Assembly: GCA_030015575.1 (NCBI GenBank) | Contig: CM057340.1 | Span: forward strand, 755,229,632-755,293,631 | Reading direction: 5' to 3' | Length of the DNA stretch: 64,000 bases | Origin: Agapanthus africanus | Lineage: Eukaryota > Streptophyta > Magnoliopsida > Asparagales > Amaryllidaceae | In this document: piece after piece, positions 32,424-45,800 of the stretch | How the letters are laid out: the number at the start of each line of letters is the position of its first letter | Position numbering within the stretch: position 1 is the first letter of the stretch | The notes under the pieces: model-generated | Database searches by the model: none | Seen by the model: the letters and a program-made list of their open reading frames with translations, nothing else | Told to the model about the DNA's origin: nothing | Program-made: the position numbers and the translations under genes

Positions 32424-33158
32424 GCGCGTTGCGCGCAGCGCAAAGAATCTGAAGCGTTGCTTCAATTTTTGAATTTTGGAAATTCAAACAGAGCTTTGCT
32501 CTGATTGGGGAAACATCAGGCAATTAGAAAAGATTTTGAATCCTGAATTAAGTTTTGATGTTATCGGTAACCGCTGCACATGGACGGCAGGATTTGTGTC
32601 TTTTTCAAAAACGGTTACCGTGTTGATAACACCGTTTGTTAAGTTGTCTACTTTAAATAGGCAAGCACCCACTTCTCCGGCTCCCTGAGGTTCAAAGGAT
32701 TGGTCCTGCTTAAACCTATGTTTACTAGGGTCCTTATCGTAATTTATAAAACTTGAGGGGGGTTTATGTAAAAATAACTTTTGTATAATTTTCAAAATAC
32801 ACCTCAAGTAATTAATTATCGTTTTTAGAGTTTTCATAGATGTAGATTTATATATATGTGACATTTCTAGTGAGATAAACCAAATTTCATAATATAAGGT
32901 ATTTAATTGTAAAGTATTGAACTTGTATGGAATTGCATGGTATTTTCATGTAAAGTGATTCTTTTAATTTAGAAAAGTTGGAATATTTATTATATCTAAG
33001 TTAGATATTTTAATGATACATATATATATATATATATAATAATTTTAATTTATTATATTTCTAGAAATCTCATTTCTTAACATATTTGTATTTTTAAATC
33101 TATCGAGACTGAATGCTTCTTTCGGAGGTCTGCATCTCGCACTACTAAGCCCGAGGAT

Positions 33159-33368
33159 GTGCGATAATCCGCACCATCTCGAACTGGTTCCCCAAATGGG
33201 TTATAGCGGCGCTTTGCAAAGACTTGTTTAAAATACATAATCTTGTAAAAATGGTTTTTATAAGTTAAAGGTAGTTTTGTGTAAAACGGTATTTTCCCGA
33301 ATCTATATTTCCCAATATCATCGTGCTATGTTACATATGAGTGTTGTGAGGAGGTAGGTCATCACCTC
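33159..33368 (-). repeat. Two conserved LTR hairpins (copy C)
   Basis: In sense, the first has arms GAGGTG and TACCTC (33351-33368) and the second has arms GTGCG and CGCAC (33159-33174). The first shows a G-C to A-T pair change relative to GGGGTA and TACCCC in copies A and B, so the stem is kept. Confidence 0.6.
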
Positions 33369-34270
33369 ATAATTTATTTAAAGGTATAGCAAGAAGTATG
33401 ATGTTTTAATGTCGAACTAAACTACATGGTATTTTACTGAAAAAGTACGATAAAAATTACAATATGAAATATTTTGCTATGAAACTTGTTCATGATATTT
33501 TGTTATTATTTAATAGTCAAGATGTGAGGGTTTGGTATGTTTGTATTTAAGAAAATTGGAACTTTTTAAAGAAAACCGAATCGAGTCGTATTAACTCCGC
33601 TTCCATCGGGTTTTAGAAATACGAGTTTTTAGAATAGCAAAGTGAAGAGGGAGGAGGGACTTACTGGCTTTTGGTTTAGAGGAGAGGAAAAGAGAGTGAA
33701 AGTAGGTTCTGGTGCATCGTTTCGTCGTCGGGAGCTCCTAGGGTCGTCGTCGGAAGTTCGTCGGCGCCTCGCCCTTCGCTAACTCCACTTGTACAAAAAA
33801 ATTCTAGAGAGTTTTCTTAAGAGTTTGGACAGAATTTATGAGTGAGGAGGGTGTGTTTAGGAGTGGTATTTATAGGAAAAACTAGGGTTAGGGTAGGTGA
33901 AAGGTTATGAAAGAAAATGTATTAAATTTTGTATTAAATAAATGGTTTAATGAAGTTTTAAAAAGCTATGTTAATGTGCAGAATATTTAAAGTGTACAGG
34001 GGTTTAGAGAATACCAAAAGACACAAGTTTCATGTAGGACTAACTCGGATCCGACCGTGTTCGGCCGGCGGCAGCGGCAGCGGCCGATTCGGCCGATCCG
34101 TCTGCCGAGTCAGGCCGAGTCGGGCCGGGGCTCGTCGTCAAATGTCCGTCGTCATTTGGTTTACCCCCTGGGCCAGTTTGTTTTATATGTGACTTTTGGT
34201 TTTACAGATTTAGCACGTGTAAACTCTTTGGATTCTAAAAATATTAAAAGAAATCAATATAAAAAATAAT

Positions 34271-34339
34271 GTGGGTGATGGGATTTGAACTCTGGTGTTA
34301 TGGTTCAGCAGTGCAAAGTCTTACCAGTGAGCTACAAGC
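34271..34339 (-). other. tRNA-like sequence in LTR (copy C)
   Basis: In sense it contains an A-box-like TAGCTCACTGGTAA and, 43 bases downstream, a B-box-like AGTTCAAATCC, which is tRNA-gene spacing. It starts about 120 bases from the LTR terminus. The T-stem does not pair well, so a functional tRNA is unlikely. Confidence 0.65.
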
Positions 34340-34459
34340 TTTTTCTTACTTTTAAAAAGCAAAACAAATTTATAACTTGTGCTCAGGCAAAAATACCCCT
34401 TTCTGTATTTTTGAAAAAAATGGTACAGAAAGTTGTATAGAAAATTTAGGGTTGTTACA

Positions 34460-35144
34460 GTATTATATCAAACCCCACTTAAATAAAAAAATTCGTCCTC
34501 AAAATTTAAAACAAACCGTAAGCTATAAGAGTCATGGAAAAACAACTAGAAAAATCAAATATTTGTATGTAAGAAATATAGCAGCTAAAAAGGTATGGTC
34601 ATATGTAAGAATAAAAACATAACAATTAATAATAATATACTATATATATACAAATGCCAAGAAAATAGATTTACCAGAATAAACAATGGTGAAGGATTGG
34701 CTGATAAGCCTTAAAGAACCAAGACTAATTTAGCAAAACTATAAATCAGGCAATAACTTGAGAATACTCATACGGTAAAATACAGAAGAAAAATAAAATG
34801 AAAATATTGGTGGCTAGTAAACGAACTAGATATCAGCAATTAACGTAAAGACCAAGACTAAACTATATTTGTAAAAGTGCTGAGATAATACAATATAAAA
34901 GAAACTAAAATACTACCGAGATAATGATATATGTACGAGTAAATAAAAATGTATTACCATACAAGATAACCATAATTTATAGTACAGTAAATAGAAAATT
35001 TAAATCGATTGGAGCACAAGAATACGTAAGTAAACGTAAATACGAAAACAAAAGATAGTTAGCATAAATATGAACAAAGAAAAAGGAATACTATATAGAA
35101 AATCAATATGGAACTCATTTTAAAGAAAAACTCAAACCGCTAAT
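34460..35144. other. A/T-rich internal remnant, no gene seen
   Basis: This is the internal sequence next to LTR copy C, up to the insertion point of the Tekay element at 35145. Before that insertion it was continuous with 45865 onward. It is very A-rich with no recognisable coding motif and probably holds a degenerate 3' internal region of a gypsy element. Confidence 0.5.
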
Positions 35145-38100
35145 TGTCACGCCCCGCTTCTCAAAATACGGAAAACGAGGGATGACTAGGCCAGCCATGC
35201 TCCTACGGTCAAGGAATAATCCCGCCGTAGTCACACTTCGGCTTCTAGCACTACATGGTAATCATTAAACAAAGCACAGAAGTAAAGGAAATACATCACT
35301 AAAATATTACATCAAAGTTCATTGTCTACAATTTACAAATAAATAAGAAAAGAACTACTAACCAAGTTCGAGTACAAGGTCTCTTTTAGGAAAAGGAGTA
35401 AAAGATGAAAGAGATACTCCAGACTAAATCTCCGCTAGCTCGAAAGGTAAATCCGACACCTGCGCTGGTTCTTCCTCGAGGTCTGAGCATGCATACTCAG
35501 GTCGTCAGAGCGACGTAATGGCAATGTTATAATAATGACATGAAACAGACAAATAAGGTAATAACAGTGAAAGTAAAATGCGGATAATCACTTTGTCATT
35601 AAATGATGCAAAGTATGATCTGTGTCCCTATCAGTCTCTAAGTCATGTTTGAAATCGAATAGTGAAAAGGAGGATCATGTTTAACGGGAGTCTCGTACAT
35701 ACCCGAGACAACGGCCCACACGCCCGGGACATAACCCTGTCAGCCGGATCGCTAGATCCTACCTAATATATATAAGAGTCGTTGTTCGAATGATCATCCT
35801 CTAAAACACGGTCCTCGCTAAATACGATGCTCTTTCCACTTCAATTTCCCATTTTTCCCCAGGTTTACACTATTAACGATTATGATTTAGTCGTGTATAA
35901 GTATGCACCAATAATACGGTTTTGTCACTGTTCACTGTATTAATCACTGTCACGAATCATTCACTTTTCCATTGGCGTACTTGACACTCCTAAACTAATA
36001 TCATTCATGCACGATAATGCAATGTCCACTGAATAATAACGCGCACTATCACTAGGTCTATGGTAGTTGGGTAAGTTATGTACATTTATGCAGTTAACAA
36101 GTCATGTGTAATATGAACTATTATGCACGTCATAAGCTTACAAAAATTGCAGTAATTCATATGCTCAGAATTTATTAAAATGATACAAATACGGTAAAAA
36201 GTACACTCTGTCGGAAGTTCAGAAAAATTTGTTTCAGTACCATCGGGTTTCTGGTATTCAAGTTACAGCCGTTTCAATTTAAGTGCTCGCTGCAGGAAAT
36301 TCAGTTTCTGAACTGAACGTCCATTTCGCGGCACAATTTTCACCCAGTTGGGATCAGAATTTAGCGACGCTACAGTTGAATGAAATTTAGGGTTTTCAAT
36401 AGGGTTTCCAATGCATCATACGTATTCTCAATCATGCCTCTACGTCAGAAGTTATGCACTGTTCAACACTAGGGTATCAGTTCAGTTTCTGTTTGGGACT
36501 GCCAGACGTCCTGATCTTTTAAATTGCAGTTTAAATAGCAAACAACTGTGAAAAGGGGTGAAATCACTTGCGTTATTTATCTAACAGTTTCATATTCAAT
36601 AAAGTGTAGGGTTCCACAACATACAAGTTCAGGTAGCAATGGGGTAAGCATTACGAGACAGAAAACAACAACCAGAGCTGCTCTGGTCTGCAGTCCAGAG
36701 CCGCTCTCCGAGCCAGTTCTCACCATATCTTCAGTACAGAAACAATTAAAAACTTATATATGGTTCCAGGTCGTCGAGTCAGCTTCAATTAGATCCCTCG
36801 AACGCATCATTTCAATATGTACACAATTAATTATGATTTTAACAAGTTTCAGGTGCGGGAAATTCTCAGTTTTTACGGGTGTAATTGGGGGTGATCGTTT
36901 AAGCCAGTAACAATCATATTTTTCAGTAAAATTTCTACATAATGTTCATTATCACACGGGCCAGCATATGCAATCGAGTTCTGTCAGTTTAATGGAATAT
37001 TTTCGTTCGGGTTCTACGTCGAACACATACACCATTTTAAGACACACTAAGTGTTTAGGTGGAATTTAACGGTATTTCAAGTTTTAGTAAAACAAATAGC
37101 ATGAAGCAAGTAGGTAACTTGCCTGGAGACGCTTTGGCGACGCACGGCAGCGGCAACGGCACGAACGCGCGACGAATGGCACGGTTTGGATTCACGGCCT
37201 TGGCTCGCGTTTCGGGTGCGTCGTCGGAGTTGCCCGGGGACGTCTCGCGATCACTGGAAGCGGAGTGGGGTGCTGTGAAGTTCCTGGGGACGTGCTGGGG
37301 TCGGTGGCGTTCGGCGGTGGCCGCTCCGGCGTTGGTGCAGCGGGGGTCCGAGGTTGTAGTGAGGGAAAAGATAGTGGTTTTGAAGAGAGAGAGAGAGAGC
37401 AGCGGGGGCTCGGGTTTGTGACGGTGATGATGCTGAGGATGTAGAGGTCGACGAGGTGGTGGGGACTCGTCGGCGTCGGGGTGCAGGTGGTGTCCGAGGT
37501 GGGTGTGCAGGGGAGTTCGAGCTCGAGTGAAGGGGTGCTCGGTTGAGGGGGTGAGGCAGTGCAGGGTTCGGAGTTTTGGAGAGAGGAGCAAGGGAGGAAA
37601 GACGAGGAGAGTCGTCGTCGTCGTCGGGGGTGCAGTGGGTTTTCTTGGAGAGAGGAGAGGAGGAGTTTGAGAGAGATCGAGAGTGAGTAGCGAGGGAGTT
37701 GGAGAGATGGGGAGGGGTTTGAAGAGGGTGCGCGGGCGCGCGCGATCGTGGGTCGTGAGTTTGTTGGGGCGGCGAAGGCGAGGCGGCGAAGGCGAGGCGA
37801 CGTGGGTACGAGGGCTCGCGCAGAAAATGAGCGGGAGAATTTTTAGAATGAGGTGAGGAAGAAAAGGGAGAGGGTCGGGTCGGGTTTGTGGGATGCGGGT
37901 AAGGGATAAGGAACTTGGAAGCTGGGCCGGGCCGAGGATTTTTAAGGTTAATTTAATTTAATTTATGTTGGGCTGTGGAGTACTGGGCTGGGCGTTTTAA
38001 AAAATGGGGGAAAATATATATTATTTTGTCTTGGGCTTGGTTTGGGTAAATATATATTTGGTTTTAGTTTTGGGCTTTGATTTTAATTGGTTTAGAAAAA

Positions 38101-38219
38101 TTAATACTACGACCTAAGCAACTAATCTTCTTACAAAATAATAATACGGGAAAAATGGGATAATATTCGGGGACTTGGGAAATGTAGGAAAAATTCATAG
38201 ATGGGAACGGGGATTTACA
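35145..38219 (-). repeat. 3' LTR of Tekay 2
   Basis: It is the copy downstream of the polyprotein in element sense. The internal flank at 38220-38265 reads, in sense, GAGGACGAAATTTTTGTTAG and then a G-run ending GGTATGA, which is the polypurine tract. A GC-rich Ser/Pro/Arg-codon stretch (37050-37900) lies near the likely leader. Confidence 0.95.
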
Positions 38220-38282
38220 TCATACCCCCCTAACAAAAATTTCGTCCTCGAAATTTAACAAGGATACAACGAAACAAAAGTA

Positions 38283-41200
38283 CTAAACAAAGAGATGTGG
38301 AAAGCGTGCACGGATATCTTTCTTCCACTCCCAGATAGATTCTCCTGGGGAACGACCGCCCGAAGACATTCGAACTAACGGAATGACCTTATTCTTCAGC
38401 ACTTTCTCTCTGCGATCGAGGATGGTGGTGGGTTGTTCCTCGTAAGATAGATTGGTACCCAAACCTAACTCTGAATAGTCCAGGACATGGCTCTCATCCC
38501 GAACGTAACGCCGCAACTGAGACACGTGGAAAGTATTGTGCACACCAGCCAGCGATGGAGGCAAGGCAAGTCGGTAGGCCACCTCTCCTACTCGCTCTAG
38601 CACCTCAAAAGGTCCGATGAAGCGGGGACTGAGTTTTCCCCGACCTCCAAACCTGATAAATCCACGGGTAGGGGAAATCTTCAGGAACACGTAATCTCCA
38701 ACTTCAAATTCTAGCGCTCTCCTGCCGGTATCTGCCCAACTCTTCTGTCGATCCTGAGCCGTCTTAATATGCTGCCTGATCATTTGGATCTTGTCGACTG
38801 TTTGAACAATGAGCTCGGGACCCAATAATTATCGCTCTCCCACATCATCCCAACAAACTGGGGATCGACACTTCCGCCCGTAAAGTGCTTCGAAAGGAGC
38901 CATCTGGATGCTAGCCTGATAATTGTTGTTATAAGAAAACTCGACTAGATGCGGATGATCTTCCCAGGAACCCTGAAAGTCCAACATGCAGGCCCTCAAC
39001 ATATCCTCGAGCGTCTGAATCGTACGCTCGGATTGTCCGTCCGTCTACGGGTGATAAGCTGTACTGAACTTGAGGCGGGTACCCAAACTCTCCTGTAAGC
39101 TCCTCCAGAAGTGCGAAACAAATCTGGTGTCTTGATCTGACACAATGCTGACCGGGACTCCATGAAGTCGCACTATCTCCTGCATGTATCTCTCTGCCAG
39201 TGACTCTGTCGACTGTCCCACTCGGAAAGGTAAGAAGTGTGCAGCTTTTGTGAGGCGGTCGACGATAACCCAAATGGCGTTGTTGCCCCTAGGGCTCCGT
39301 GGTAAGGCCGTCACGAAATCCATAGTAATGTGCTCCCACTTCCATTCTGGTATCGGAAGTGGTTGCAACAATCCCGCTGTCCTCTGATGCTCCGCCTTCA
39401 CCTGCTGGCATACCAAGCACCTGGATACGAACCTTGCAATTTCCCACTTCATTCTGTTCCACCAAAAATGCTGTTTTAGATCTCGATACATCTTTGTACC
39501 TTCCGGATGCATAGAATAAGCTGAGCTATGTGCCTCAGCCAGTACCTCTTCTCGAACATTCCCCTTGGGTACGCAGAGTCTGCTACCGAATCTCATAGAA
39601 CCGTCTTCGTGTATGATTAAGTCGGTTCTCAGCCCGGCTTCTACTTGCGCTCTGAACTTTTGCAATCGAGGGTCATCCGCTTGTGCAGCCTTGATGCAAT
39701 CCACAAGAGAAGACTGCACCTGTAGTTGCCAAAATTGACTGATTGCGCCCAGTGTGACGACCTCAAGCTCGAGTCTCTGAAAATCCTCAATGATGCTCCT
39801 CTGATTGGTCAACATCATGACCGCTGGCTTGTGACTGAGAGCATCAGGTACAACATTTACTTTCCCCGGGTGATACTGAAGGTCCAAATCATAATCCACC
39901 ATCGGCGCTGCCTCATGTTTAGTTCCTTCTGAGTGAAGACGTACTTCAGACTTTTATGATCCGTGTACACCTCTACTTTCTCGGCCAACAGATAGTGCCT
40001 CCAAATCTTCAACGCAAAAACCACTGCAGCTAACTCCAAGTCATGCGTAAGGTAGTTCCTCTCGTGATTTCTCAGCTGTCGAGAGGCGTAAGCAACCACT
40101 CGACCGTGCTACATCAGAACACAGCCTAATCCCTTCCCTGAGGCATCACTATGTATCACTAAACCACCGGAAACATCTGGTACTGTAAGAATGGGCGCCA
40201 TGGTTAACTTCTGCTTCAGTGTCTTAAATGCCTGAGTACATTGCTCTGTCCACGCAAACGGTACCTCCTTCCGTGTCAGCCTCGTCAACGGTTCAGCGAT
40301 TCGTGAAAAGTCTTGGACGAACCTCCGATAATAACCTGCCAATCCCAGAAAGCTTCTGATCTCGGTCACTGACTTCGGCGTTGGCCAATCTCTGACAGAT
40401 TCTATCTTTGCCGGGTCCACTGAGATGCCTTCGCCCGAAACAATGTGTCCCAAGAACTGAATCTTGTCGAGCCAGAACTCACACTTGCTCAATTTCGCGT
40501 ACAGCTTCTCTTCCCGAAGAATTTGTAGAACCGTGCGCAAATGATCAACATGCTCCTCCCGGGTCTTCGAGTAGACTAGTATATCGTCGATAAATACAAC
40601 GACAAACGTGTCCAAGTACTTTGCAAGTACCCTGTTCATCAAGTCCATGAATATCGCTGGAGCATTAGTAACACCGAACGGTATCACAAGGAACTCATAA
40701 TGTCCGTATCGGGTCCTGAAAGTCGTCTTGCAAATATCCTCGGTTGCTACTCTGATCTGATGATAGCCAGAACGGAGATCCAACTTCGAAAATACCTTGG
40801 CCCCACTTAGCTGATCGAATAAGTCATCGATGCGCGGGATTAAGTACTTGTTCTTTATTGTGACTTTGTTCAGCTCCCGATAATCTATACACATCCGCAG
40901 TGATCCATCCTTCTTCTTCACTAACAGAACTGGTGCACCCCACAGTGAAACGCTCGGCCGGATAAATCCCTTCTCCAAGAGTTCTTCAATTTGCTTCTTC
41001 AATTCTGCCAACTCAACCGGTGCCATTCTGTACAGGGCCTTGGAAACTGGTGTTGTACCTGGAGTCAAATCGATCGAGAACTCCAAGACGCGTGAATGTG
41101 GTAGACCTGGTAAATCTTCAGGGAACACGTCCAAAAAGTCCCGAACAATCTCTGGGGCTGGGCTCTCATCAATCTCCATAGTTGTCAGCTCCTTTAGCTT

Positions 41201-42694
41201 GGCTCTATACTTGGCTGGCTCCAAAGATTCGCTTCCGCCTTCGAAAATAAGCTCCGGGTGATTGGGAATGCGGAAGATCACATTCCTTGCTCGGCAATCA
41301 ATAACTGCATGGAAATTACTCATCCAATCCATCCCGAGAATTGCGTCATAGCTGCCTGTCCCGATCAAAAGGAAATTCGCATAGAATTTCCTGCCACACA
41401 CTACAACCGGACATGATCTACATTCTCGACTAGATACTATCACGCCATTACCCGTATGTATTTCCCAACCCTTGGTTAATGGTTCAAGTGGTATGGAGTG
41501 TGTATCAACGAAATGCGCAGATATGAAACAGTGCGATGCTCCAGAATCAAATAGTACTCTAGCTGGCATGGAATGTACGAGTAGAATACCTGTGACAACT
41601 TTGCCTGAAGCCTCTGCCTGCTCGGCGGTCAAGGTGAAAGCCCGTCCCTGACCGCGACCTGTATAGGGTTGCTTCTGCTCCTGTAGACTCTGCTGTTGCG
41701 GTCCAGAACCTCCCTGTATCTCTGCTCGCTCGGGGCAACCGCTAATTCTGTGCTGACTAGATCCATAAATCAAGCACTGTCCCTTGGCGCGGCGACAGTC
41801 CTTCTGGATATGCCCATCTCTATTGCAGTAGCCGCAAACTACGTTCTATCTCTAGGGACGATGCTGGGGCACGAACGTACGCTTCATCTGTGCCGTTCCA
41901 GGCCTGTGAACTGGTATGGCTCCTCGAGAAGGTGCATGGGTACGTGCTGGAAAAACTGGGGGCTTCCTGAATTTGTTGATCAGTTTCTCCTGAATTCGCG
42001 CCGCGTTGAGTACCTGTGCCAAAGTCTGTAACTCAAGTGACGCAATCAACTATTGCAGCCCGAAATCAAGCCCCTGCAAGAAGCGTCTGGCCCTGGTGGC
42101 CTCTGAAGCAACCATGTATGGAGCAAATCGGCTCAGACGGTTGAACTCTGCCGCATATACGTCCACGGGGTGGCCATTCTGCTTCAGTAGAATGAATCTT
42201 TCTTCCATCTCTTCCTTAGCGGTGGAAGGGAAATAATGGTCCAGGAAGCACTCCTTGAATTTGCTCCATTCGATCGGCCCGTCTAACCTGCTTTCTTCCA
42301 CTGACCACCATGTACGGGCTTCATCTTCCAACTGGATCTTTATCAAGTTCACTTTATCTTCCTCTGGTACCCTGACGGCCGTCAGTAAGTTCTACATATT
42401 CACTAGCCATTGCTCGGCCTCGAGTGGCTCGGCTAGCCCTGTAAATGCGGCTGGATGCAACCTCCGGAAATCCGACATGGTGCCAGCCCTAGCAGAAAAA
42501 GCTGGTGGAGCAGTGCTCTCGGGGGCGGTAATGAGTGCGGAGGGTCCTCCTGCAGCGGTAATAGCCCAGAGTCCCTCGGCGAGTAAGTCTGTCTTCCTCT
42601 CCTGAGCTTCTGCGAGAGAGATCAGTGCACTAAGTATCCTCTCCGTGTGGTCCTGAGAACTTGAGTCCGAGGAGTGGTCGTTCGGGGACGTCAT
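38283..42694 (-). pseudogene. gag-pol: Tekay 2 gag-pol polyprotein, stops and one frameshift
   Basis: Reading leftward from the start at 42694: Gag core (FRRLHPAAFTGLAEPLEAEQW, RTWWSVEESR, VYAAEFNRLSRFAPYM); a zinc knuckle [14 protein letters not shown] and a second with one Cys replaced by Tyr; protease [10 protein letters not shown] (about 41530-41560); RT with [13 protein letters not shown] and [10 protein letters not shown] (about 40572-40600); RNase H with [12 protein letters not shown]; integrase with HHCC finger, [19 protein letters not shown] and DGQSERTIQ; and a chromodomain-like tail ending at 38283. One frame is kept from Gag to RNase H despite stops near 42392, 42050, 41852, 41846 and 40109. 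A frameshift lies near 39905, and further stops lie near 39043 and 38826. Most stops fit CAG to TAG or CGA to TGA changes. Confidence 0.92.
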
Positions 42695-42808
42695 ATCGCT
42701 GGAAGATATTCAAAAGGATATTATTAGATACAAGGATGAAAATCAGGAATAGTGAAGCGAAAATAATGTAATACAGTATAGTTAATGTTATCCCTTACTA
42801 CTAAACCT

Positions 42809-42821
42809 GGCTCTGATACCA
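42809..42821 (-). promoter_or_regulatory. Primer-binding site of Tekay 2
   Basis: In sense it reads TGGTATCAGAGCC, an exact match to the usual plant initiator-Met primer site, nine bases inside the 5' LTR. The 42695-42808 stretch is the leader. Confidence 0.85.
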
Positions 42822-42830
42822 ACAAAACCA

Positions 42831-45800
42831 TGTCATGCCCCGCTTCCCAAAATAAGGAAAAAGAGGGATGACTAGGCCAGCCATGCTCCTACGGTCAAGG
42901 AATAATCCCGCCGTAGTCACACTTCGGCTTCTACCACTATATGGTAATCAGTAAACAAAGCACAGAAGTAAAAGAAATACATCACTAAAATATTACATCA
43001 AAGTTCATTGTCCACAATTTACAAATAAACAAGAAAAGAACTACTGACCATGTTCGAGTACAAGGTCTCTTTTAGGAAAAGCAGTAAAAGATGAAAGAGA
43101 TACTCCAGACTAAATCTCCGCTAGCTCGAAGGGTAAATCCGACTCCTGCACTGGTTCTTCCTCGAGGTCTGAGCATGCATACTCAGGTCGTCAGAGCGAC
43201 GTAATGGCAATGTTATAATAATGACATGAAACAGACAAATAAGGTAATAACAGTGAAAGTAAAATACGGATAATCACTGTCACTAAATGATGCAAAGTAT
43301 GATCTGTGTCCCTATCAGTCTCTAAGTCATGTTTGAAATCAAATAGTGGAAAGGAGGATCATGTTTAACGGGAGTCTCGTACATACCCGAGACAACGGCC
43401 CACACGCCCGGGACATAACCCTGTCAGCCGGATCGCTAGATCCTACCTAATATATATAAGAGTCGTTGTTCGAATGATCATCCTCTAAAACACGGTCCTC
43501 GCTAAATACGATGCTCTTTCCACTTCGATTTCCCCTTTTACCCCAGGTTTACACTATTAACGATTATGATTTAGTCGTGTACAAGTATGCACCAATAACA
43601 CGGTTTTGTCACTGTTCACTGTATTAATCACTGTCATGAATCATTCACTTTTCCATTGGCATACTTGACACTCCTAAACCAATATCATTCACGCACGATA
43701 ATACAATGTCCACTGAATAATAACGCGCACTATCACTAGGTCTATGGCAGTTGCGTAAGTTATGTACATTTATGCAGTTAACAAGTCATAAGCTTACAAA
43801 AATTGCAGTAATTCATATGCTCAAAATTTAGTGAAACGATACAAATACGGTAACAAGTACACTCTGTCGGCAGTTCAGAAAAATTTGTTTCAGTACCATC
43901 GGGTTTTTGGTATTCAAGTTACATCTGTTTCAATTTAAGTGCTCGCTGCAGGAAATTCAGTTTCTGAACTGAACGTCCATTTCGTGGCACAATTTTCACC
44001 CAGTTGGGATTAGAATTTAGCGATGCTACAGTTGAATAAAATTTAGGGTTTTCAATAGGGTTTCAAACGCACCAGACGGATTCTCAATCACTCCTCTATG
44101 TCAGAAGTTATACACTGTTCAACAATAGGGTATCAGTTCAGTTTCTGTTTGGGACTGCCAGACGTCCTGATCTTTTAAATTGCAGTTTAAATAGAAAACG
44201 ACGGTGAAAAGGGGTGAAATCACTTGCATTATTTATATAACAGTTTTATCTTCAATAAAGTGTAGGGTTACACAACATACAAGTTCAGGTGGCAAAGGGG
44301 TAAGCATTACGAGACAGAAAACAACAACCAGAGCTGCTCTGGACTGCGGTCCAGAGCCGCTCTCCGAGCCAGTTCTCGCCATATCTACAGTACAGAAACA
44401 ATTAAAAACTTATATATGGTTCTAAGTCGTCGAGTCGGCTTCGATTAGAGCCCTCGAATGCATCATTTCAATCTGTACAAAATTAATTATTATTTTAACA
44501 AGTTTCAGGTGCGGGAAATTCTCAGTTTTTACGGGTGTAATTGGGGGTGATCGTTTAAGCCAGTAACAATCATATTTTTCAGTCAAATTTCTACACAATG
44601 TTCATTATCACATGGGCCAGCATATGCAATCGAGTTCCATCAGTTTAATGGAATATTTTCGTTCGGGTTCTACGTCGAACACATACACCATTTTAAGGCG
44701 CACTAAGTGTTTAGGTGGAATTTAACGGTATTTCAAGTTTTAGTAAAACAAATAGCATGAAGCAAGTAGGTAACTTGCCTAAAAACGCTTTGACGATGCA
44801 CGGCAGCGGCAATGGCATGAACGCATGACGAACGACACGGTTTGGATTCACGGTCTCGGCTCGCGTTTCGGGTTCGTCGTCGGAGTTTCCCGGGGACGTC
44901 TCGCGATCGCTGGAAGCGGAGTGGGGTGCTGTGAAGTTCCTGGGGACGTGCTAGGGTCGGTGGCGTTCGGCGGTGGCCGCTCCGGCGATGGCGCAGCGGG
45001 GGTCCGAGGTTGCAGTGAGGGAAAAGATGGTGGTTTTGGAGAGAGAGAGAGCAGTGGGGGCTCGGGTTTGTGACGGTGATGATGCTGAGGATGTAGAGGT
45101 CGACGAGGTGGTGGGGACTCATCGGCGTCGGGGTGCAGGTGGTGGCCGAGGTGGGTGTGCAGGGGAGTTCGAGCTCGAGTGAGTGGGGGCTCGGTTGAGG
45201 GGGTGAGGCAGTGCAGGGTTCGGAGTTTTGGAGAGAAGAGCGAGGGAGGAAAGACGAGGAGATTCGTCGTCGTCGTCGGGGGTGCAGCGGGTTTTCTTGG
45301 AGAGAGGAGAGGAGGAGTTTGAGAGAGATCGAGAGTGAGTAGCGAGGGAGTTGGAGAGATGAGGAGGGGTTTGAGGAGGGTGCGCGGGCGCGCGCGATCA
45401 TGGGTCGTGAGTTCATTGGGGCGGCGAAGGTGAGGCGACGTGGGGTGTGGCGACGTGGGGACGAGGGCTCGCGCAGAAAATGAGCGGGAGAAGTTTTAGA
45501 ACGAGGGGAGGAAGAAAAGGGAGTAGGTCGGGTCGGGTTTGTGGGATGCGGGTAAGGGATAAGGAACTTGGAAGCTGGGCCGGGCCGAGGATTTTTTAGG
45601 TTAATTTAATTTAATTTATGTTGGCCTGTGGAGTACTGGGCTGGGCGTTTTAAAAAATGGGGGAAAATATATATTATTTTGTCTTGGGCTTGGTTCGGGT
45701 AAATATATATTTGGTTTTAGTTTTAATTGATTTAGAAAAATAAATACTACGACCTAAGCAACTAATCTTCACACAAAATAATAATACGGGGAAAATGGGA

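Larger units (their letters stand above)
4829..32515 (-). mobile_element. Tat-lineage Ty3/gypsy element, 3' LTR missing
   Basis: A long retrotransposon reads leftward from its 5' LTR (30152-32515) through gag, protease, RT, RNase H, second RNase H and integrase to a repeat-rich 3' region with an antisense accessory gene. The second, archaeal-type RNase H between RNase H and integrase is the Tat hallmark. A Tekay element (17044-27608) interrupts gag. The left end should be a 3' LTR followed by the target duplication TCAGG, but it is replaced at 4828/4829 by an inverted fragment of another Tat copy. Every coding segment has stops or frameshifts, so the element is defective. Confidence 0.85.
30152..32515 (-). 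repeat. 5' LTR of right Tat copy
   Basis: In sense (- strand) it begins TGTTTCCCC and ends GGGGAACA, near-perfect terminal inverted repeats that fix both ends. The length is 2,364 bp. The five bases outside the start are TCAGG, the expected target duplication. The section 31078-32460 is packed with short inverted repeats and G-box motifs, both listed separately. The part 30152-30880 aligns with the left copy's LTR at 1-672. A short stretch near 30880-31000 is unique. Confidence 0.85.
32521..34459 (-). repeat. Truncated LTR of the tRNA-like-LTR family (copy C)
   Basis: In sense it begins TGTAACAACCC at 34459. It shares landmarks, in order, with the LTRs at 53372-56249 and 58033-60987: the tRNA-like module, a TATAAATA box (33867-33874), the GAGGTG/TACCTC hairpin, the GTGCG/CGCAC hairpin, and a GGAGCCGGAGAAGTGGGTGC-like word. 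It is cut at 32520 by the Tat insertion, so the LTR end is missing here. On its internal side a degenerate polypurine-tract lead-in (AAAATTTTGAGGACGAAT in sense) is visible at about 34490-34507. Confidence 0.75.

Noticed and set aside
44733..45416. Ser/Pro/Arg-rich open frame of 227 codons on the - strand, and its partner at 37055-37591
   Set aside because: It lies in both LTRs of Tekay 2, is low-complexity, and its frame is not kept between the two copies; it reflects GC-rich leader composition.
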